Shown: piece after piece, positions 24,547-32,873 of the stretch
Position numbering within the stretch: position 1 is the first letter of the stretch
Layout: each line of letters starts with the position of its first letter
Assembly: GCF_005795905.1 (NCBI RefSeq)
Contig: NZ_VAWE01000005.1
Coordinates: 3,836-67,835 of the forward strand
DNA: 64,000 bases
From: Streptomyces marianii
GTDB taxonomy: Bacteria; Actinomycetota; Actinomycetes; Streptomycetales; Streptomycetaceae
Direction: 5' to 3'
Program-made: the position numbers and the translations under genes
Notes under the pieces: generated by a model
What the model was told of the DNA's origin: nothing
Database searches by the model: none
The model's input: the letters and a program-made list of their open reading frames with translations, nothing else

Positions 24547-26978
24547 CCAGTCGTCTTGCCGTGCTTTCTCGCCCAGCGTCGGCTACTCATCGGGGAGGAG
24601 AGGCTGCCGCTCTACTTCGAGCGTTCCCGCCTCGTTCCCGGGAAACTTCGTGGCCACTGACTACAGAATCACGCGAGGCCGTCCTTGACCGCCTGGACAA
24701 GCCGCCCCTGCGAAGGGAGAACGCAGGAGTTCGGAGCTCTCAAATGGTCGGAGCCCGTCTGCTGCTGAGCTGGCTGGAGACATTCTCCGGCGAGACCTGG
24801 CAGGAACGGTGGAACGCCGCTCCTGCCTCGGCTTCCTACGACAACTGGCAGCAAGGCATCCTGGCCTGGGCGTCTACCCTCGGCAGGAGCCCCAGCCGTA
24901 CTGCGCTCAGGTCTGGCCTGCTGGCTTTGATTTGTGCGGATGTCATCCGCCCCAGCATGGAATGGTTGGCCGGGAATTCATCGAGATACCTGCGGCCCGC
25001 TATTGCTGCTTCCCGCGACCCCACTGGATTTGCCCGCTTGGCAAGTGACGCCTCTGGACACGACCGGGCCAACCGCAACAGCTCAGAAGCGTATAAGTTC
25101 ATCGCCCAAATCGTCGCCGCTTACGGCGGCGGCGTCGACGACATTGTCGTAGGCGACCTGCTGACTCATCCGAAGCTGCTTGCGGGGTCAAGCGGCAAGG
25201 CAGTACGTCTCGCCTACACCTGGCTCCGGAACCGGGGCCAATTCCCTCCTGATGCCCCCGTCACCCTCAACCACGTGGCTGTCCGCACGGGACAGCTGCG
25301 ACCAGCCGAGCTCATAGATCGATACAAGCTGCGCTGCCGACCCGTTCGTGATCTCTTGGTCGATTACCTCACCGAACGCCAGCCCAGCCTCGATTACACC
25401 AGTCTCAGGACCCTCGCTCGCGAACTGGGCGGTCTCTTCTGGGCTGATCTCGAACACCACCACCCCGGCATCGACACCCTTCGACTACCGAAGGATGTGA
25501 GCGACGCCTGGAAAGTACGCATCGCAGTGAAGACCACACGCCGGCGTCGCCCTGACGGCACCATCCGAACAACGATCGAACCCCGCGAGAGCGCACCGGC
25601 CGTCAAGATTTCGGTGCGCGCCTTCTATCTGGACATCGCGGAGTGGGCCCTCGACGAGCCCGAACGATGGGGGCACTGGGCTGCACCATGCCCGGTCAGC
25701 GAAGCAGAGTTGGCAAAAAAGAAGCATGAGCAACGGAAGAAGTCCAGGTCGGACCAGCGCACCCGTGAACGTCTGCCTGTATTACCCGTTATTGTCCAAA
25801 CAGCTGAACGACTCCTCAAAGAAGCCACTGCGCGTCTCCGAACTATTGAATCGGCTCCCTTGGGCTCCGCCGTCGACTTTCGCGGGGAAACCTTCTTCCT
25901 CCCCGCGTCCTCCAGCCGCACCGACGGAAAACCAGGACGTGTTCGGGACATCAACGGAACCAGCCGGGACATCCGCGGTGAAGAGAAGCGTGCGTTCTTC
26001 GCGTGGGCAACGATCGAAATCCTGCGCCATACAGGAATCCGGATTGAGGAGCTCCAAGAACTCAGCCATCACAGCATCATCCGCTACAAGCTCCCCACCA
26101 CCGGCGAGACGGTCCCCCTCCTCCAGATCGCGCCGTCAAAGACCGACAAGGAGCGACTGCTGCTCATCAACCCAGAACTTGCCGACGTTCTGAGCGCAGT
26201 CATCAGTCGCGCCCGTCAACCCGACGGGATTATTCCATCAATCCAAACATACGACGCACATGAAAGGGTCTGGAACGCTCCGATGCCCATCCTCTTCCAG
26301 TGGGCTGTCAGTGGCGAACACAGAGCCATTTCATATGGCACCATCCGCAGGGCCTTGGACGAAACCCTCGAAGCATCCGGACTCACAGACAAAACCGGAA
26401 TGCCGCTGATTTTTCGGCCGCACGACTTCCGAAGGATCTTCATCACCGACGCCATCATGAACGGCCTGCCGCCCCATATCGCCCAAGTTATCGCAGGACA
26501 TGACAGCCTCACGAGCACGATGGGCTACGCCGCCATTTACCCTGCCGAAGCCATCGAGGCGCACCGCGCTTTCATCGCTCGCCGTCGCCAGGTACGGCCT
26601 GCCGAAGAGTACCGCACAGTCACGTCAGAGGAATGGGATGAATTCCTCGGCCATTTCGAAAGAAGGAAACTCGCCCTCGGGGAGTGCGGGCGAGCCTACG
26701 GAACCGAGTGCAGTCACGAGCATGCGTGCGTCCGCTGCCCTGTGCTCATCACCAGCCCTACCGAACGTCCGCGACTGATTGAAATCCGGGACAACTTGCG
26801 AGACCGCATCTCCGAAGCAGAGCGTGAAGGATGGCTGGGAGAAGCAGAAGGACTACGGGTCAGCCTCACCGCCGCCGACGAAAAGATCACCCAACTGGAC
26901 ACCAGGCAAGAACGGAAGAAATCTCCAATATTCCTTGGAGTCCCCTCGTTCGATCAGGTAGTTGGACGCGCGTGCTGA
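24543..26978 (+). CDS. Large tyrosine recombinase (TnpB-like)
   Basis: 811 aa from GTG 24543, coupled to tnpA; frame codons upstream of it belong to the overlap and are rejected. Catalytic residues: R in HTGIRIEELQEL (~500), HDFRR (~628), H in VIAGHDSLTS and Y in MGYAAIYP. After the catalytic domain comes a Cys cluster (ECGRAYGTECSHEHACVRCP) likely to bind zinc, and a C-terminal coiled coil that may stand in for the missing TnpC. Lower GC than neighbours. Confidence 0.85.
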   Translation: MTSRLAVLSRPASATHRGGEAAALLRAFPPRSRETSWPLTTESREAVLDRLDKPPLRRENAGVRSSQMVGARLLLSWLETFSGETWQERWNAAPASASYDNWQQGILAWASTLGRSPSRTALRSGLLALICADVIRPSMEWLAGNSSRYLRPAIAASRDPTGFARLASDASGHDRANRNSSEAYKFIAQIVAAYGGGVDDIVVGDLLTHPKLLAGSSGKAVRLAYTWLRNRGQFPPDAPVTLNHVAVRTGQLRPAELIDRYKLRCRPVRDLLVDYLTERQPSLDYTSLRTLARELGGLFWADLEHHHPGIDTLRLPKDVSDAWKVRIAVKTTRRRRPDGTIRTTIEPRESAPAVKISVRAFYLDIAEWALDEPERWGHWAAPCPVSEAELAKKKHEQRKKSRSDQRTRERLPVLPVIVQTAERLLKEATARLRTIESAPLGSAVDFRGETFFLPASSSRTDGKPGRVRDINGTSRDIRGEEKRAFFAWATIEILRHTGIRIEELQELSHHSIIRYKLPTTGETVPLLQIAPSKTDKERLLLINPELADVLSAVISRARQPDGIIPSIQTYDAHERVWNAPMPILFQWAVSGEHRAISYGTIRRALDETLEASGLTDKTGMPLIFRPHDFRRIFITDAIMNGLPPHIAQVIAGHDSLTSTMGYAAIYPAEAIEAHRAFIARRRQVRPAEEYRTVTSEEWDEFLGHFERRKLALGECGRAYGTECSHEHACVRCPVLITSPTERPRLIEIRDNLRDRISEAEREGWLGEAEGLRVSLTAADEKITQLDTRQERKKSPIFLGVPSFDQVVGRAC

Positions 26979-27029
26979 AGCTATGGGTTTCGCATGACCA
27001 GAGAGCTCCGGCTCAGACGTGCCTCGCGC

Positions 27030-27806
27030 CTAGTCGCGGCTGGCGACCACCAGGTATCCATCGCTCTCTGGGTCGAAGGTGGTGGACTGCACCGTGAGCC
27101 CGACACTCCGCAACTGCGCCACGAGTTCCTCGTACCGGTAGGGCCAGATGGACAACCGCTCCGAGCAGGCTCGCACTGCCCCATCCGGCTCGATCTGGGC
27201 GACCACGATCTCAAGGAAGTGTTCCTGCTCCCAGCGCTGCTCGATCTGCCAGTAGTAGCTGACCACCGCATCGCGGTCGTTGCGGCGGATGAGTCGATCG
27301 CGGACGTCTACCCGTGAGCCGGCGGAGCGCACGAGCTCCCAGTTGCGTGAGTGGAGCACAAGGCGTCCGCCCGGATTCAGCAGCCGCGACATCGCTTCCA
27401 GTGCGGTCAGGCGCCCGGCTGCGCCCTCAGCGTGCCCGAGCGAATTGCCGACGCAGAACACCAGATCGAACGTGGAGTCCTCCAGGTGGTCGGGCAGCTC
27501 GTCCCAACTCGCGCGGAGGGCTCGAAGCGAGACACCCTGCTCGTCGGCGACCTTCTCGGTCCGGCGAACCATCCCATCACTGGCGTCTGCGGCGACCACG
27601 TCAAGGCCAAGACTCGCGAGACCGACGGCGAGCTGGCCGGTTCCACACGCGCAGTCGAGGACGCGTGCGTTGGGCGGCAAAGAGCCCACGACATCGCTGT
27701 AGTAAACCGCGGCTGCCTTGGCGGGGGTCAACCTGTCGTCCCCGATCAGCCACTCGTATACGTCGGAAAGCGCCCCATAACCAGCCACCGCGATAACCTC
27801 CATCAC
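27030..27806 (-). CDS. Class I SAM-dependent methyltransferase (element 1 cargo)
   Basis: 258 aa. Motif I VLDCACGTGQLAVGLAS, motif II-like VVAADASDGMV, motif IV FDLVFCVGNSLGH, and LLNPGGRLVLHSRN. Rossmann-fold methyltransferase; substrate not readable. No DNA-methylase (N/D)PP(Y/W) motif, so a small-molecule substrate is likelier. It faces the recombinase genes and is the only cargo. No convincing ribosome site precedes GTG 27806/ATG 27803. Confidence 0.85.
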   Translation of the reverse strand: MMEVIAVAGYGALSDVYEWLIGDDRLTPAKAAAVYYSDVVGSLPPNARVLDCACGTGQLAVGLASLGLDVVAADASDGMVRRTEKVADEQGVSLRALRASWDELPDHLEDSTFDLVFCVGNSLGHAEGAAGRLTALEAMSRLLNPGGRLVLHSRNWELVRSAGSRVDVRDRLIRRNDRDAVVSYYWQIEQRWEQEHFLEIVVAQIEPDGAVRACSERLSIWPYRYEELVAQLRSVGLTVQSTTFDPESDGYLVVASRD

Positions 27807-28055
27807 TCGACGACACGCGGGCTAGACCGCCCTGCGATTCGGACCTTGCGCCTCGCACTGTGCCGGGCCGTGTCAGCGAAGCATTGAGCAGGACCCAACC
27901 ACTTCCGGCCGCTGAGACTCCACCGGATTTCGTGGGAAACCGCGGCCGGCAAGCGCGCGGTCACTGCGGAGCGCTCTTACGCACAGCCATCCAAACTGAT
28001 TGCCGAAACGCCGCGTCCGGATGAAGGACCGCCAGCGACCGCCTCTACTGCCAAG
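27807..28055. other. Non-coding right end of element 1
   Basis: About 250 bp between the methyltransferase start and the right inverted repeat. No gene seen. It should hold the methyltransferase promoter. Confidence 0.5.
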
Positions 28056-28069
28056 TAGTTCGGAGAACA
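28056..28069 (-). repeat. Right inverted repeat of element 1
   Basis: TAGTTCGGAGAACA; reverse complement TGTTCTCCGAACTA differs from the left end at two central positions. Confidence 0.75.
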
Positions 28070-28238
28070 GCGAGGCCTTGTTGTCGGTGCGGCCGATCTC
28101 GGTCGCGACCGTGGCCACCGCGTCGTTGAGGTTGTGATCGGTACGGTCCGGCCCTGCGGCGGCGGCCGGGTGATGGATCACGGCCAGCGCTTCCCTTTCA
28201 GTGGGGCGGGCCTCGAGGTCGGTTTCGTGGGCATTCAC
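28068..28238 (-). pseudogene. 5' part of the split DUF5706/Pycsar-effector-type gene
   Basis: 57 codons from GTG 28238 (GTGA overlap with the upstream HTH gene). It ends in VATVATEIGRTDNKASL, the N-terminal (R/A)xDxKAS signature that precedes the first membrane helix in this family. Rejoined to 22830-23186 it gives an in-frame 175-aa protein of normal family length. Left alone it reads into element DNA. Confidence 0.85.
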
Positions 28239-28588
28239 CGGCTCACCGCCCTGCGGCGGGTGGTGCCGGCGGCGAGCCGACCGCGCAGCATGGCGGCCGG
28301 GATCGTCTTGCGTTGCCTGGCCCGGGCGCGGGAGTCGGCGCGGGCACGGGCTATCTCGCAGGGTCCGCATGGGTCTTCGCCGCGGGCTTCGTGGCAGTCG
28401 TGGCCCTCGGTGGTGCCGTGCGGGGCGGTGATGTCGTGCAGTGCGGCCAGGCGGTACAGGTCGTCGGGGGTGACGTCGGTGCGGGCCTGGATGGTGCGCT
28501 GGGTGTAGCCGTCGCGCAGCAGGGTCAGGGCGACGGCCTGGCCGACGGTGAGGGCCGGCGGCTGGCCGGTGATGGCGGGGGTCTCCAT
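28235..28588 (-). CDS. Small HTH-type DNA-binding protein
   Basis: 117 aa from ATG 28588. LTVGQAVALTLLRDGYTQRT and ARTDVTPDDLYRLAALH form a helix-turn-helix. A later HDCHEARGEDPCGPC cluster could bind zinc. Basic C-terminus. Coupled to the DUF5706 gene downstream. Confidence 0.7.
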   Translation of the reverse strand: METPAITGQPPALTVGQAVALTLLRDGYTQRTIQARTDVTPDDLYRLAALHDITAPHGTTEGHDCHEARGEDPCGPCEIARARADSRARARQRKTIPAAMLRGRLAAGTTRRRAVSR

Positions 28589-28665
28589 GGTGGAGGGTCC
28601 TTCCAGGAACACGGGAGCGGGCACCGGCGGTTGGCCGGTGCCCGCGAAGTTGATGGGGGTGACGG

Positions 28666-28878
28666 TCAGGCGTGGTCGTCGCCGTCGGAGCGGCGCGGCT
28701 GGGCGTCGGAGACGAACCGGGTCTCGCCCGGGTTGGCCTCGTTCCAGTTCTCCGCGCAGACCTTGTGGACCGGTTCGCGCTTGTGGGAGCGCAGCGGGGT
28801 CGGCCCGCCGCACAGCACGCACGGCCGGTCGCTGAAGCGGTCGAAGTGTGCGCCGTCGCGCCAGACGAGCAGGGTCAC
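28666..28878 (-). CDS. Small zinc-finger-like protein
   Basis: 70 aa from GTG 28878. PCVLCGGPTPLRSHKREPVH then VCAENW gives CxxC plus H/C ligands. It lies 6 bp after the GGDEF gene, same operon. Unknown role. Confidence 0.65.
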   Translation of the reverse strand: MTLLVWRDGAHFDRFSDRPCVLCGGPTPLRSHKREPVHKVCAENWNEANPGETRFVSDAQPRRSDGDDHA

Positions 28879-28884
28879 GACGGA

Positions 28885-29574
28885 TCACGCGGCGGCGGCC
28901 GCGGGCAGGTGCGTGCCCGGGCGTCCGGGTCGGCGGCCGTTGACCGAGGGGGTGTCGGCGTCGGCCGCGGTGCCCAGGTAGGGGAAGGGCTCTTCGCCGG
29001 TCTTGACCTTGTACATGGACACGTCGGCGGCGCGCAGGACGTCGCCGAAGGGTCGGCCGGGCAGGTCGGCGGCGTAGGAGGTGCCGATCGACACGGTGAA
29101 CGGCAGCAGCAGACCCTCGTACGGGACGGAACGGTCCATGTGCGCGCGCAGCCCGGCGAGCTCCTGGGCGAAGTGCTCGCGCGGCAGCCGGACGGCGGCG
29201 CCGAACTCGTCTCCGCCCAGGCGCGCGGCCAGGCCCTGGCGGGCGGTGCTCCACTGGCGCAGCCGCTGGGCGAGGGTGATGACGACCTTGTCGCCGGCGG
29301 CATGGCCGTAGCCGTCGTTGATCGCCTTGAAGCCGTTGCCGTCGAGGACCAGGACCAGGAGGTCGTCGGCGCGGCGCCGGGCGGTGAGCTGCCGTTCGCC
29401 GTGGGCGGTGAGCCCGTCGCGGCAGGGCAGGCCAGTGAGCTGGTCGCGGCGCGCGGCCTCCAGCTGGCGGCGTACGCGGACGTCGTCGACGACGGCGGCC
29501 AGGGCGAGCGGCACAGCGGCCGCGGTGAGCAGAAGAGTGCGGGGATGCTGCCGTAACACGGTCAGGGCAGGCAT
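28885..29574 (-). CDS. GGDEF-domain diguanylate cyclase, membrane-anchored
   Basis: 229 aa. N-terminal membrane segment (residues 12-28), then RRDQLTGLPCRDGL, metal-binding LDGNGFKAIND (D78) and intact active site RLGGDEFG (120-124). The RxxD inhibitory site five residues upstream is absent (RQGL). Expected to make c-di-GMP, a developmental signal in Streptomyces, or possibly another cyclic nucleotide. It lies three genes upstream of the DUF5706 membrane protein in the same operon, which raises a signal-effector link (inference). Confidence 0.88.
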   Translation of the reverse strand: MPALTVLRQHPRTLLLTAAAVPLALAAVVDDVRVRRQLEAARRDQLTGLPCRDGLTAHGERQLTARRRADDLLVLVLDGNGFKAINDGYGHAAGDKVVITLAQRLRQWSTARQGLAARLGGDEFGAAVRLPREHFAQELAGLRAHMDRSVPYEGLLLPFTVSIGTSYAADLPGRPFGDVLRAADVSMYKVKTGEEPFPYLGTAADADTPSVNGRRPGRPGTHLPAAAAA

Positions 29575-29614
29575 GATTGAGACTCCGATCTCGCCCCTTG
29601 CGGGCGGGCATCAA

Positions 29615-29657
29615 GAAGAGGCGCACCCGGCTGTCCAGGCATGGGGTGCGCCTCTTC
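29615..29657. terminator. Terminator before the GGDEF operon
   Basis: Perfect 14-bp stem GAAGAGGCGCACCC / GGGTGCGCCTCTTC, loop 15 nt. It separates the DUF4314 gene from the GGDEF operon, so that operon needs its own promoter in 29575-29614 or reads through. Confidence 0.8.
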
Positions 29658-29688
29658 GTCGTGTGGGCGGCCAGCAGGCCGCAGGGGT

Positions 29689-29871
29689 TCAGGAAGACGG
29701 CAGGACGGTGACTTCGTCCGTGCGGGGGAACTGGGTGCGGCCGTTGTCCATCCGGACGGTGAGGTAGCCGTCGGTGTGGACTCCCTCCACGGTGCCCTGG
29801 TCGCCAGGGCGGGCGGTGTTGCCGCGAGATTCGATCTGCGTGGTGAGTTCGATGCGCTGTCCGACGTTCAT
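29689..29871 (-). CDS. DUF4314-family protein
   Basis: 60 aa from ATG 29871 (GAGG upstream). GQRIELTTQI, RPGDQGTVEGV, YLTVRMDNGR match the small SH3-like DUF4314 fold found on actinobacterial plasmids and phages. Function unknown. Confidence 0.75.
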   Translation of the reverse strand: MNVGQRIELTTQIESRGNTARPGDQGTVEGVHTDGYLTVRMDNGRTQFPRTDEVTVLPSS

Positions 29872-29915
29872 CAGGTCCTCTGGGTCTGGGGCCGTATGGC
29901 CTTGGTCGAAGTGGG

Positions 29916-30764
29916 TCAGGCGGCGTACCAGTCGGGGACGTCGCACCGGTCGCAGAACAGTTCTTCGGGCGGCTGGCCGTTGTAGACGGCCAGCAGGTCG
30001 GCGGCGTCGGTGACTTTCACCCACACCGCGCTGCCGCAGGCCTCGCAGGTCTCGCCCTCGAGGCGGGCCTGCCAGTGGTGGTCGAAGACCTCGCCATGGT
30101 CCGACCAGCGCACGGTCAGCTGCCGTCCGGCGACGGCGAACGCACCGACGGAGTCGGGGCTGTCCGGGTCGAAGGCGAAGACCCGGGCGAGGTCCGGGCC
30201 GAAGGTGGCCCGGACCTCGGCGAGCGGGTCGAAACCGGCGGCCACGGAGCGGGCCAGCAGCAGGTGGAGCAGGTCGAGGTCAGCGGCCGCGTGGACCTGG
30301 TCGAAGCCTTCGGCGAGCAGCTGCTCGCCGGTCGGGACGCCAGCGTGCTGCCGGGCGACGGTCTGCGCCGGGACCTGCCGGTTGGCGGGCCTCGCATCCT
30401 GCCGGGTCTGACAGTCCTCGAGGGCCGTGCGCGCGACGATCGCCACGGCGGGCAGCCGGTGCTGGTGCGCTCGCTCCACCAGCCGGGCGCGAATGGCGAA
30501 CTCGGTGTTCGTGGCGTCCACCAGAGTCGGCAATCGGCGCGCCAGGCGGCAGGTCAGCACCGTGTCGAAGACGGCGACCGCGGCCGGGGTGCTGTCCTGT
30601 AGACCGGGGTCGTCAGCCACCCGCTCGCGGCAGTCATCGAGCGACAGGCGCCAGATGCGGGGGAACGCCGTGGCGATCCGGGTCTTGCCGCTCCCGGCCG
30701 CTCCGATCGTCAGGTAGAGGCCGGGCGTGGGCAGGCCAAGCGCGGCCAGGGCGGATTCGATCAT
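29916..30764 (-). CDS. P-loop (polynucleotide-kinase-like) protein
   Basis: 282 aa from ATG 30764. Walker A GAAGSGKT (21-28), SLDDCRERV, and LPTLVDATN matching the Pnkp/YjoB-type kinase core. The C-terminal third has two Cys pairs (CEACG and CDRCD) that probably bind zinc. Predicted nucleic-acid end-repair kinase or related ATPase on the transfer backbone; substrate inferred only. Confidence 0.75.
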   Translation of the reverse strand: MIESALAALGLPTPGLYLTIGAAGSGKTRIATAFPRIWRLSLDDCRERVADDPGLQDSTPAAVAVFDTVLTCRLARRLPTLVDATNTEFAIRARLVERAHQHRLPAVAIVARTALEDCQTRQDARPANRQVPAQTVARQHAGVPTGEQLLAEGFDQVHAAADLDLLHLLLARSVAAGFDPLAEVRATFGPDLARVFAFDPDSPDSVGAFAVAGRQLTVRWSDHGEVFDHHWQARLEGETCEACGSAVWVKVTDAADLLAVYNGQPPEELFCDRCDVPDWYAA

Positions 30765-30875
30765 GTGGCTCCTCACACGGGGCTGAAGGTCGATGGGCGG
30801 CCGGTCGGCCTGTCCGGCCCTCGCCCGGCCCCGGTGTTGCGGGGTGGGCGAGGACCAGGCGGAGCGACCGGAGGG

Positions 30876-31661
30876 TCAGCGCTGGAGCGGGTGGATGTTG
30901 TCGCCGTAGTCGTCGCCCGCCGGGGTGGGGGCGGGGAGGGTGGCATGGATGTGGAGCGCGGGGTTGAACTGGGGCTGGAACTGCGGCGGGTGGTTGTGGA
31001 CGATGGGCCGCAGGGTCAGCCCGCGCAAGGCGAAGACGCTGGCCAGCGCCCACATGAGGGCGGCGAGCCCGGTGGCGGCGGCGCGGCCTCCGGCCGGGGC
31101 GGCGGACCAGATCATGGCGAGGCTGCCGATCCCGAACAGCAGCCAGGCGATGCGGGCGCCGGCGTTGCCGAAGAACCCGCCGACCAGACCGAGCAACCCG
31201 GTCAGTTGCCAGAACGCGTACAGGGCGGCCGGGGCGACGGCCAGGTGCGCGGCCTGGTCGGCGAGGAAGACCCGGATGGGGTGGTCGACCGTGCCCCACA
31301 GGCCGCTGCCGTCGCCGCCGTTGGTGGCCGGGACGTCGGACAGGCCCTTGAGCGTGGCGGAGGCGATGTCGCCGACGGCGTCCAGCATCAGCACGATGAG
31401 GCTGAGCCCGCCGAACAGTGCGGCGGCCTTGATCCAGTTGGCGACCTCGTGCCAGCTGCCGTGCCGGGCCTGGAAGACCTCTTCCCACCGCTGGTAGAGG
31501 AAGCCGCCCTCCTCCCAGGACGCCTTCCACGCGGCGCGCAGCCCGGCGAAGCGCTTCGGGCGGGGCCAGTCCTTCGCGTCGGGCGGCGGGGGCGTCTGGT
31601 TGAGCACGTCGAGGAAGGACCGGTTTTCCTGGCCGTTGACCGGCTTGTCGTTGCTGGGCAT
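30876..31661 (-). CDS. Multi-pass membrane protein of transfer region
   Basis: 261 aa from ATG 31661 (GAAGGAG upstream). Four hydrophobic segments: AALFGGLSLIVLMLDAVG, LALYAFWQLTGLLGL-like, IAWLLFGIGSLAMIW and LAALMWALASVFAL. N-terminal ~60 aa cytoplasmic. No family recognised. Sits in the conjugation backbone, so a mating-channel component is plausible. Confidence 0.7.
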   Translation of the reverse strand: MPSNDKPVNGQENRSFLDVLNQTPPPPDAKDWPRPKRFAGLRAAWKASWEEGGFLYQRWEEVFQARHGSWHEVANWIKAAALFGGLSLIVLMLDAVGDIASATLKGLSDVPATNGGDGSGLWGTVDHPIRVFLADQAAHLAVAPAALYAFWQLTGLLGLVGGFFGNAGARIAWLLFGIGSLAMIWSAAPAGGRAAATGLAALMWALASVFALRGLTLRPIVHNHPPQFQPQFNPALHIHATLPAPTPAGDDYGDNIHPLQR

Positions 31662-31720
31662 GGCGTAGCTGCTCCTTCGGCGGAGGTCGGTGGTGAGCGG
31701 TGGTGGGCTGGCCGGGTCGG

Positions 31721-32212
31721 TCAGCGGATCTCGTTGCGGGTGCGGGCGAAGAACGCTCCGCGCGTGGTGCTGTTGTTGTGGATCTCGGTGTGGTGGGTGA
31801 CCGGGCCCTCGTAGACGTTCTTGGTGACAGCCGCGCGGGCCTTGCTGATCGCGCCGCCGATGGCGGTGGCTGCCATGGCCAGGCCCGCGAACGGCAGGGT
31901 GACCATCAGGACGCTGTTCAACGTGACGGAGGCCAGGCCCTGGAGCACGAGCCAGGCGCCGCAGCCGATGCCGGTGACTCCAGCGCCCACGCCGATCGAG
32001 GCGACGGCGATCCCGGCCGCCCAGGCCGGGACGATCCGCTTGTCGTCCTGCTTCACGGGCGGGGCGGTGCCGAAGGCCGGCGGCTCGGTGTCGTCGCGGA
32101 ACGAGGTGGGGTGGTGCTGGACGGGCTTGCTGGCCCATTCATCGATCAGGCGGCGGGCTTCGGCCGCGGCCTCGGACTCGGGCATGCCGTGCTGGGTGTT
32201 CAGGGGGTCCAT
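31721..32212 (-). CDS. Membrane protein of transfer region
   Basis: 163 aa from ATG 32212. Soluble acidic N-terminus, two long hydrophobic segments (IVPAWAAGIAVASIGVGAG; VLMVTLPFAGLAMAATAIG), then a soluble tail (HHTEIHNNSTTRGAFFARTR). Unknown family. Same strand and spacing as its neighbours. Confidence 0.7.
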   Translation of the reverse strand: MDPLNTQHGMPESEAAAEARRLIDEWASKPVQHHPTSFRDDTEPPAFGTAPPVKQDDKRIVPAWAAGIAVASIGVGAGVTGIGCGAWLVLQGLASVTLNSVLMVTLPFAGLAMAATAIGGAISKARAAVTKNVYEGPVTHHTEIHNNSTTRGAFFARTRNEIR

Positions 32213-32300
32213 CGGGGTTCTCCGATCACGCGGGAAGTGGAGCGCCCTCCTGGCCGTGACGGCTGGGAGGGTGCTTGAGGGAGTGGCCGCGCGCAACGGC

Positions 32301-32338
32301 GAAGGGCGTCGCCGGAGTCGTGTCCGGCGGCGCCCTTC
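32301..32338. terminator. Hairpin terminator
   Basis: 16-bp stem GAAGGGCGTCGCCGGA / TCCGGCGGCGCCCTTC with one G-T pair, 6-nt loop. It lies upstream of the 163-aa gene and splits the backbone into transcription units. Confidence 0.75.
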
Positions 32339-32433
32339 GGCGTTGTGCAGCAGGTGAGTTGGGGCTGGCGGGTGGGTAGTCACCGCACCTGCGCCCCAGG
32401 CATCCTCAAACCAACAGGCGCGGGGAAGGGGAT

Positions 32434-32598
32434 GTGGTGGAGTTCGTCTTCGAGTGCGGATGGTGCGGGGGCGACAACTACTTCGTGGGCAAGCAGGTCG
32501 GCTTCTGGGTCGACAAGTGGGAGATCCCCTCGGAGTGGGACTGCCGCTTCTGCGACGGGCTCAACTACACGCCCGACCCGCCGTGGACCGAGGCGTAG
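32434..32598 (+). CDS. 54-aa zinc-ribbon protein, opposite strand to the backbone
   Basis: Starts at GTG 32434 with GGAAGGGG upstream and ends at TAG 32598. Sequence pattern: ECGWCGGDNYFVGKQ, FWVDKWEIPSEWDCRFCDG, then LNYTPDPPWTEA. Two CxxC pairs make a zinc ribbon. Composition and conserved-looking aromatic residues argue for a real gene. It is the only rightward gene within the leftward transfer block and ends directly against the stop of the gene at 32599. Confidence 0.65.
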   Translation: MVEFVFECGWCGGDNYFVGKQVGFWVDKWEIPSEWDCRFCDGLNYTPDPPWTEA

Positions 32599-32787
32599 TC
32601 AGAAACTGGAGATCAGTCCGGCGAGCGATGCGAGGCCGCTGTTGATGAACGGGGCCAGGCCGGTCGCGGCGAGGGTGAAGCCGAACAGCGTGCAGGCCAG
32701 CATGGAGCCGACGCGGACGTAGCCGCCCTTGAGCAGGACGAACACGATGATGCCCAGCAGCGCGGCGGCGGAGACGGAAAGGGCCAC
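32599..32787 (-). CDS. Small two-helix membrane protein
   Basis: 62 aa from GTG 32787 (GGAGGACC upstream). Two membrane helices: SAAALLGIIVFVLLKGGYVR and LACTLFGFTLAATGLAP. Resembles small spread/transfer membrane proteins that sit beside TraB-type ATPases. Confidence 0.7.
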   Translation of the reverse strand: MALSVSAAALLGIIVFVLLKGGYVRVGSMLACTLFGFTLAATGLAPFINSGLASLAGLISSF

Positions 32788-32873
32788 GGCGGGTGGTCCT
32801 CCTTCGCGAGGATCGGGTGGGGCCGGCCGTGCTCGGGCAGGCCGGCCCCGGGGATGGACGGGATGAGGAACGG

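Larger units (their letters stand above)
23191..28069. mobile_element. Two-recombinase Tn554-like element with methyltransferase cargo
   Basis: About 4.9 kb. Boundaries are set by rejoining the split DUF5706 gene (codon CTG at 28068-28070 to CTG at 23184-23186) and by the inverted repeats TGTTGACCGAACTA (left) and TAGTTCGGAGAACA (right). Contents: two overlapping rightward tyrosine recombinases and one leftward methyltransferase, then ~250 bp of non-coding right end. Base composition is visibly less GC-rich than the surrounding backbone, especially 25.0-26.9 kb. A TnpC-like third protein is absent. Confidence 0.85.

Noticed and set aside
28885..29574. GGDEF protein as a Pycsar cyclase
   Set aside because: Pycsar cyclases belong to the class III adenylate/guanylate cyclase family. 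This is a standard GGDEF with LTGL and GGDEF motifs, so the link to DUF5706 is kept only as a hypothesis.
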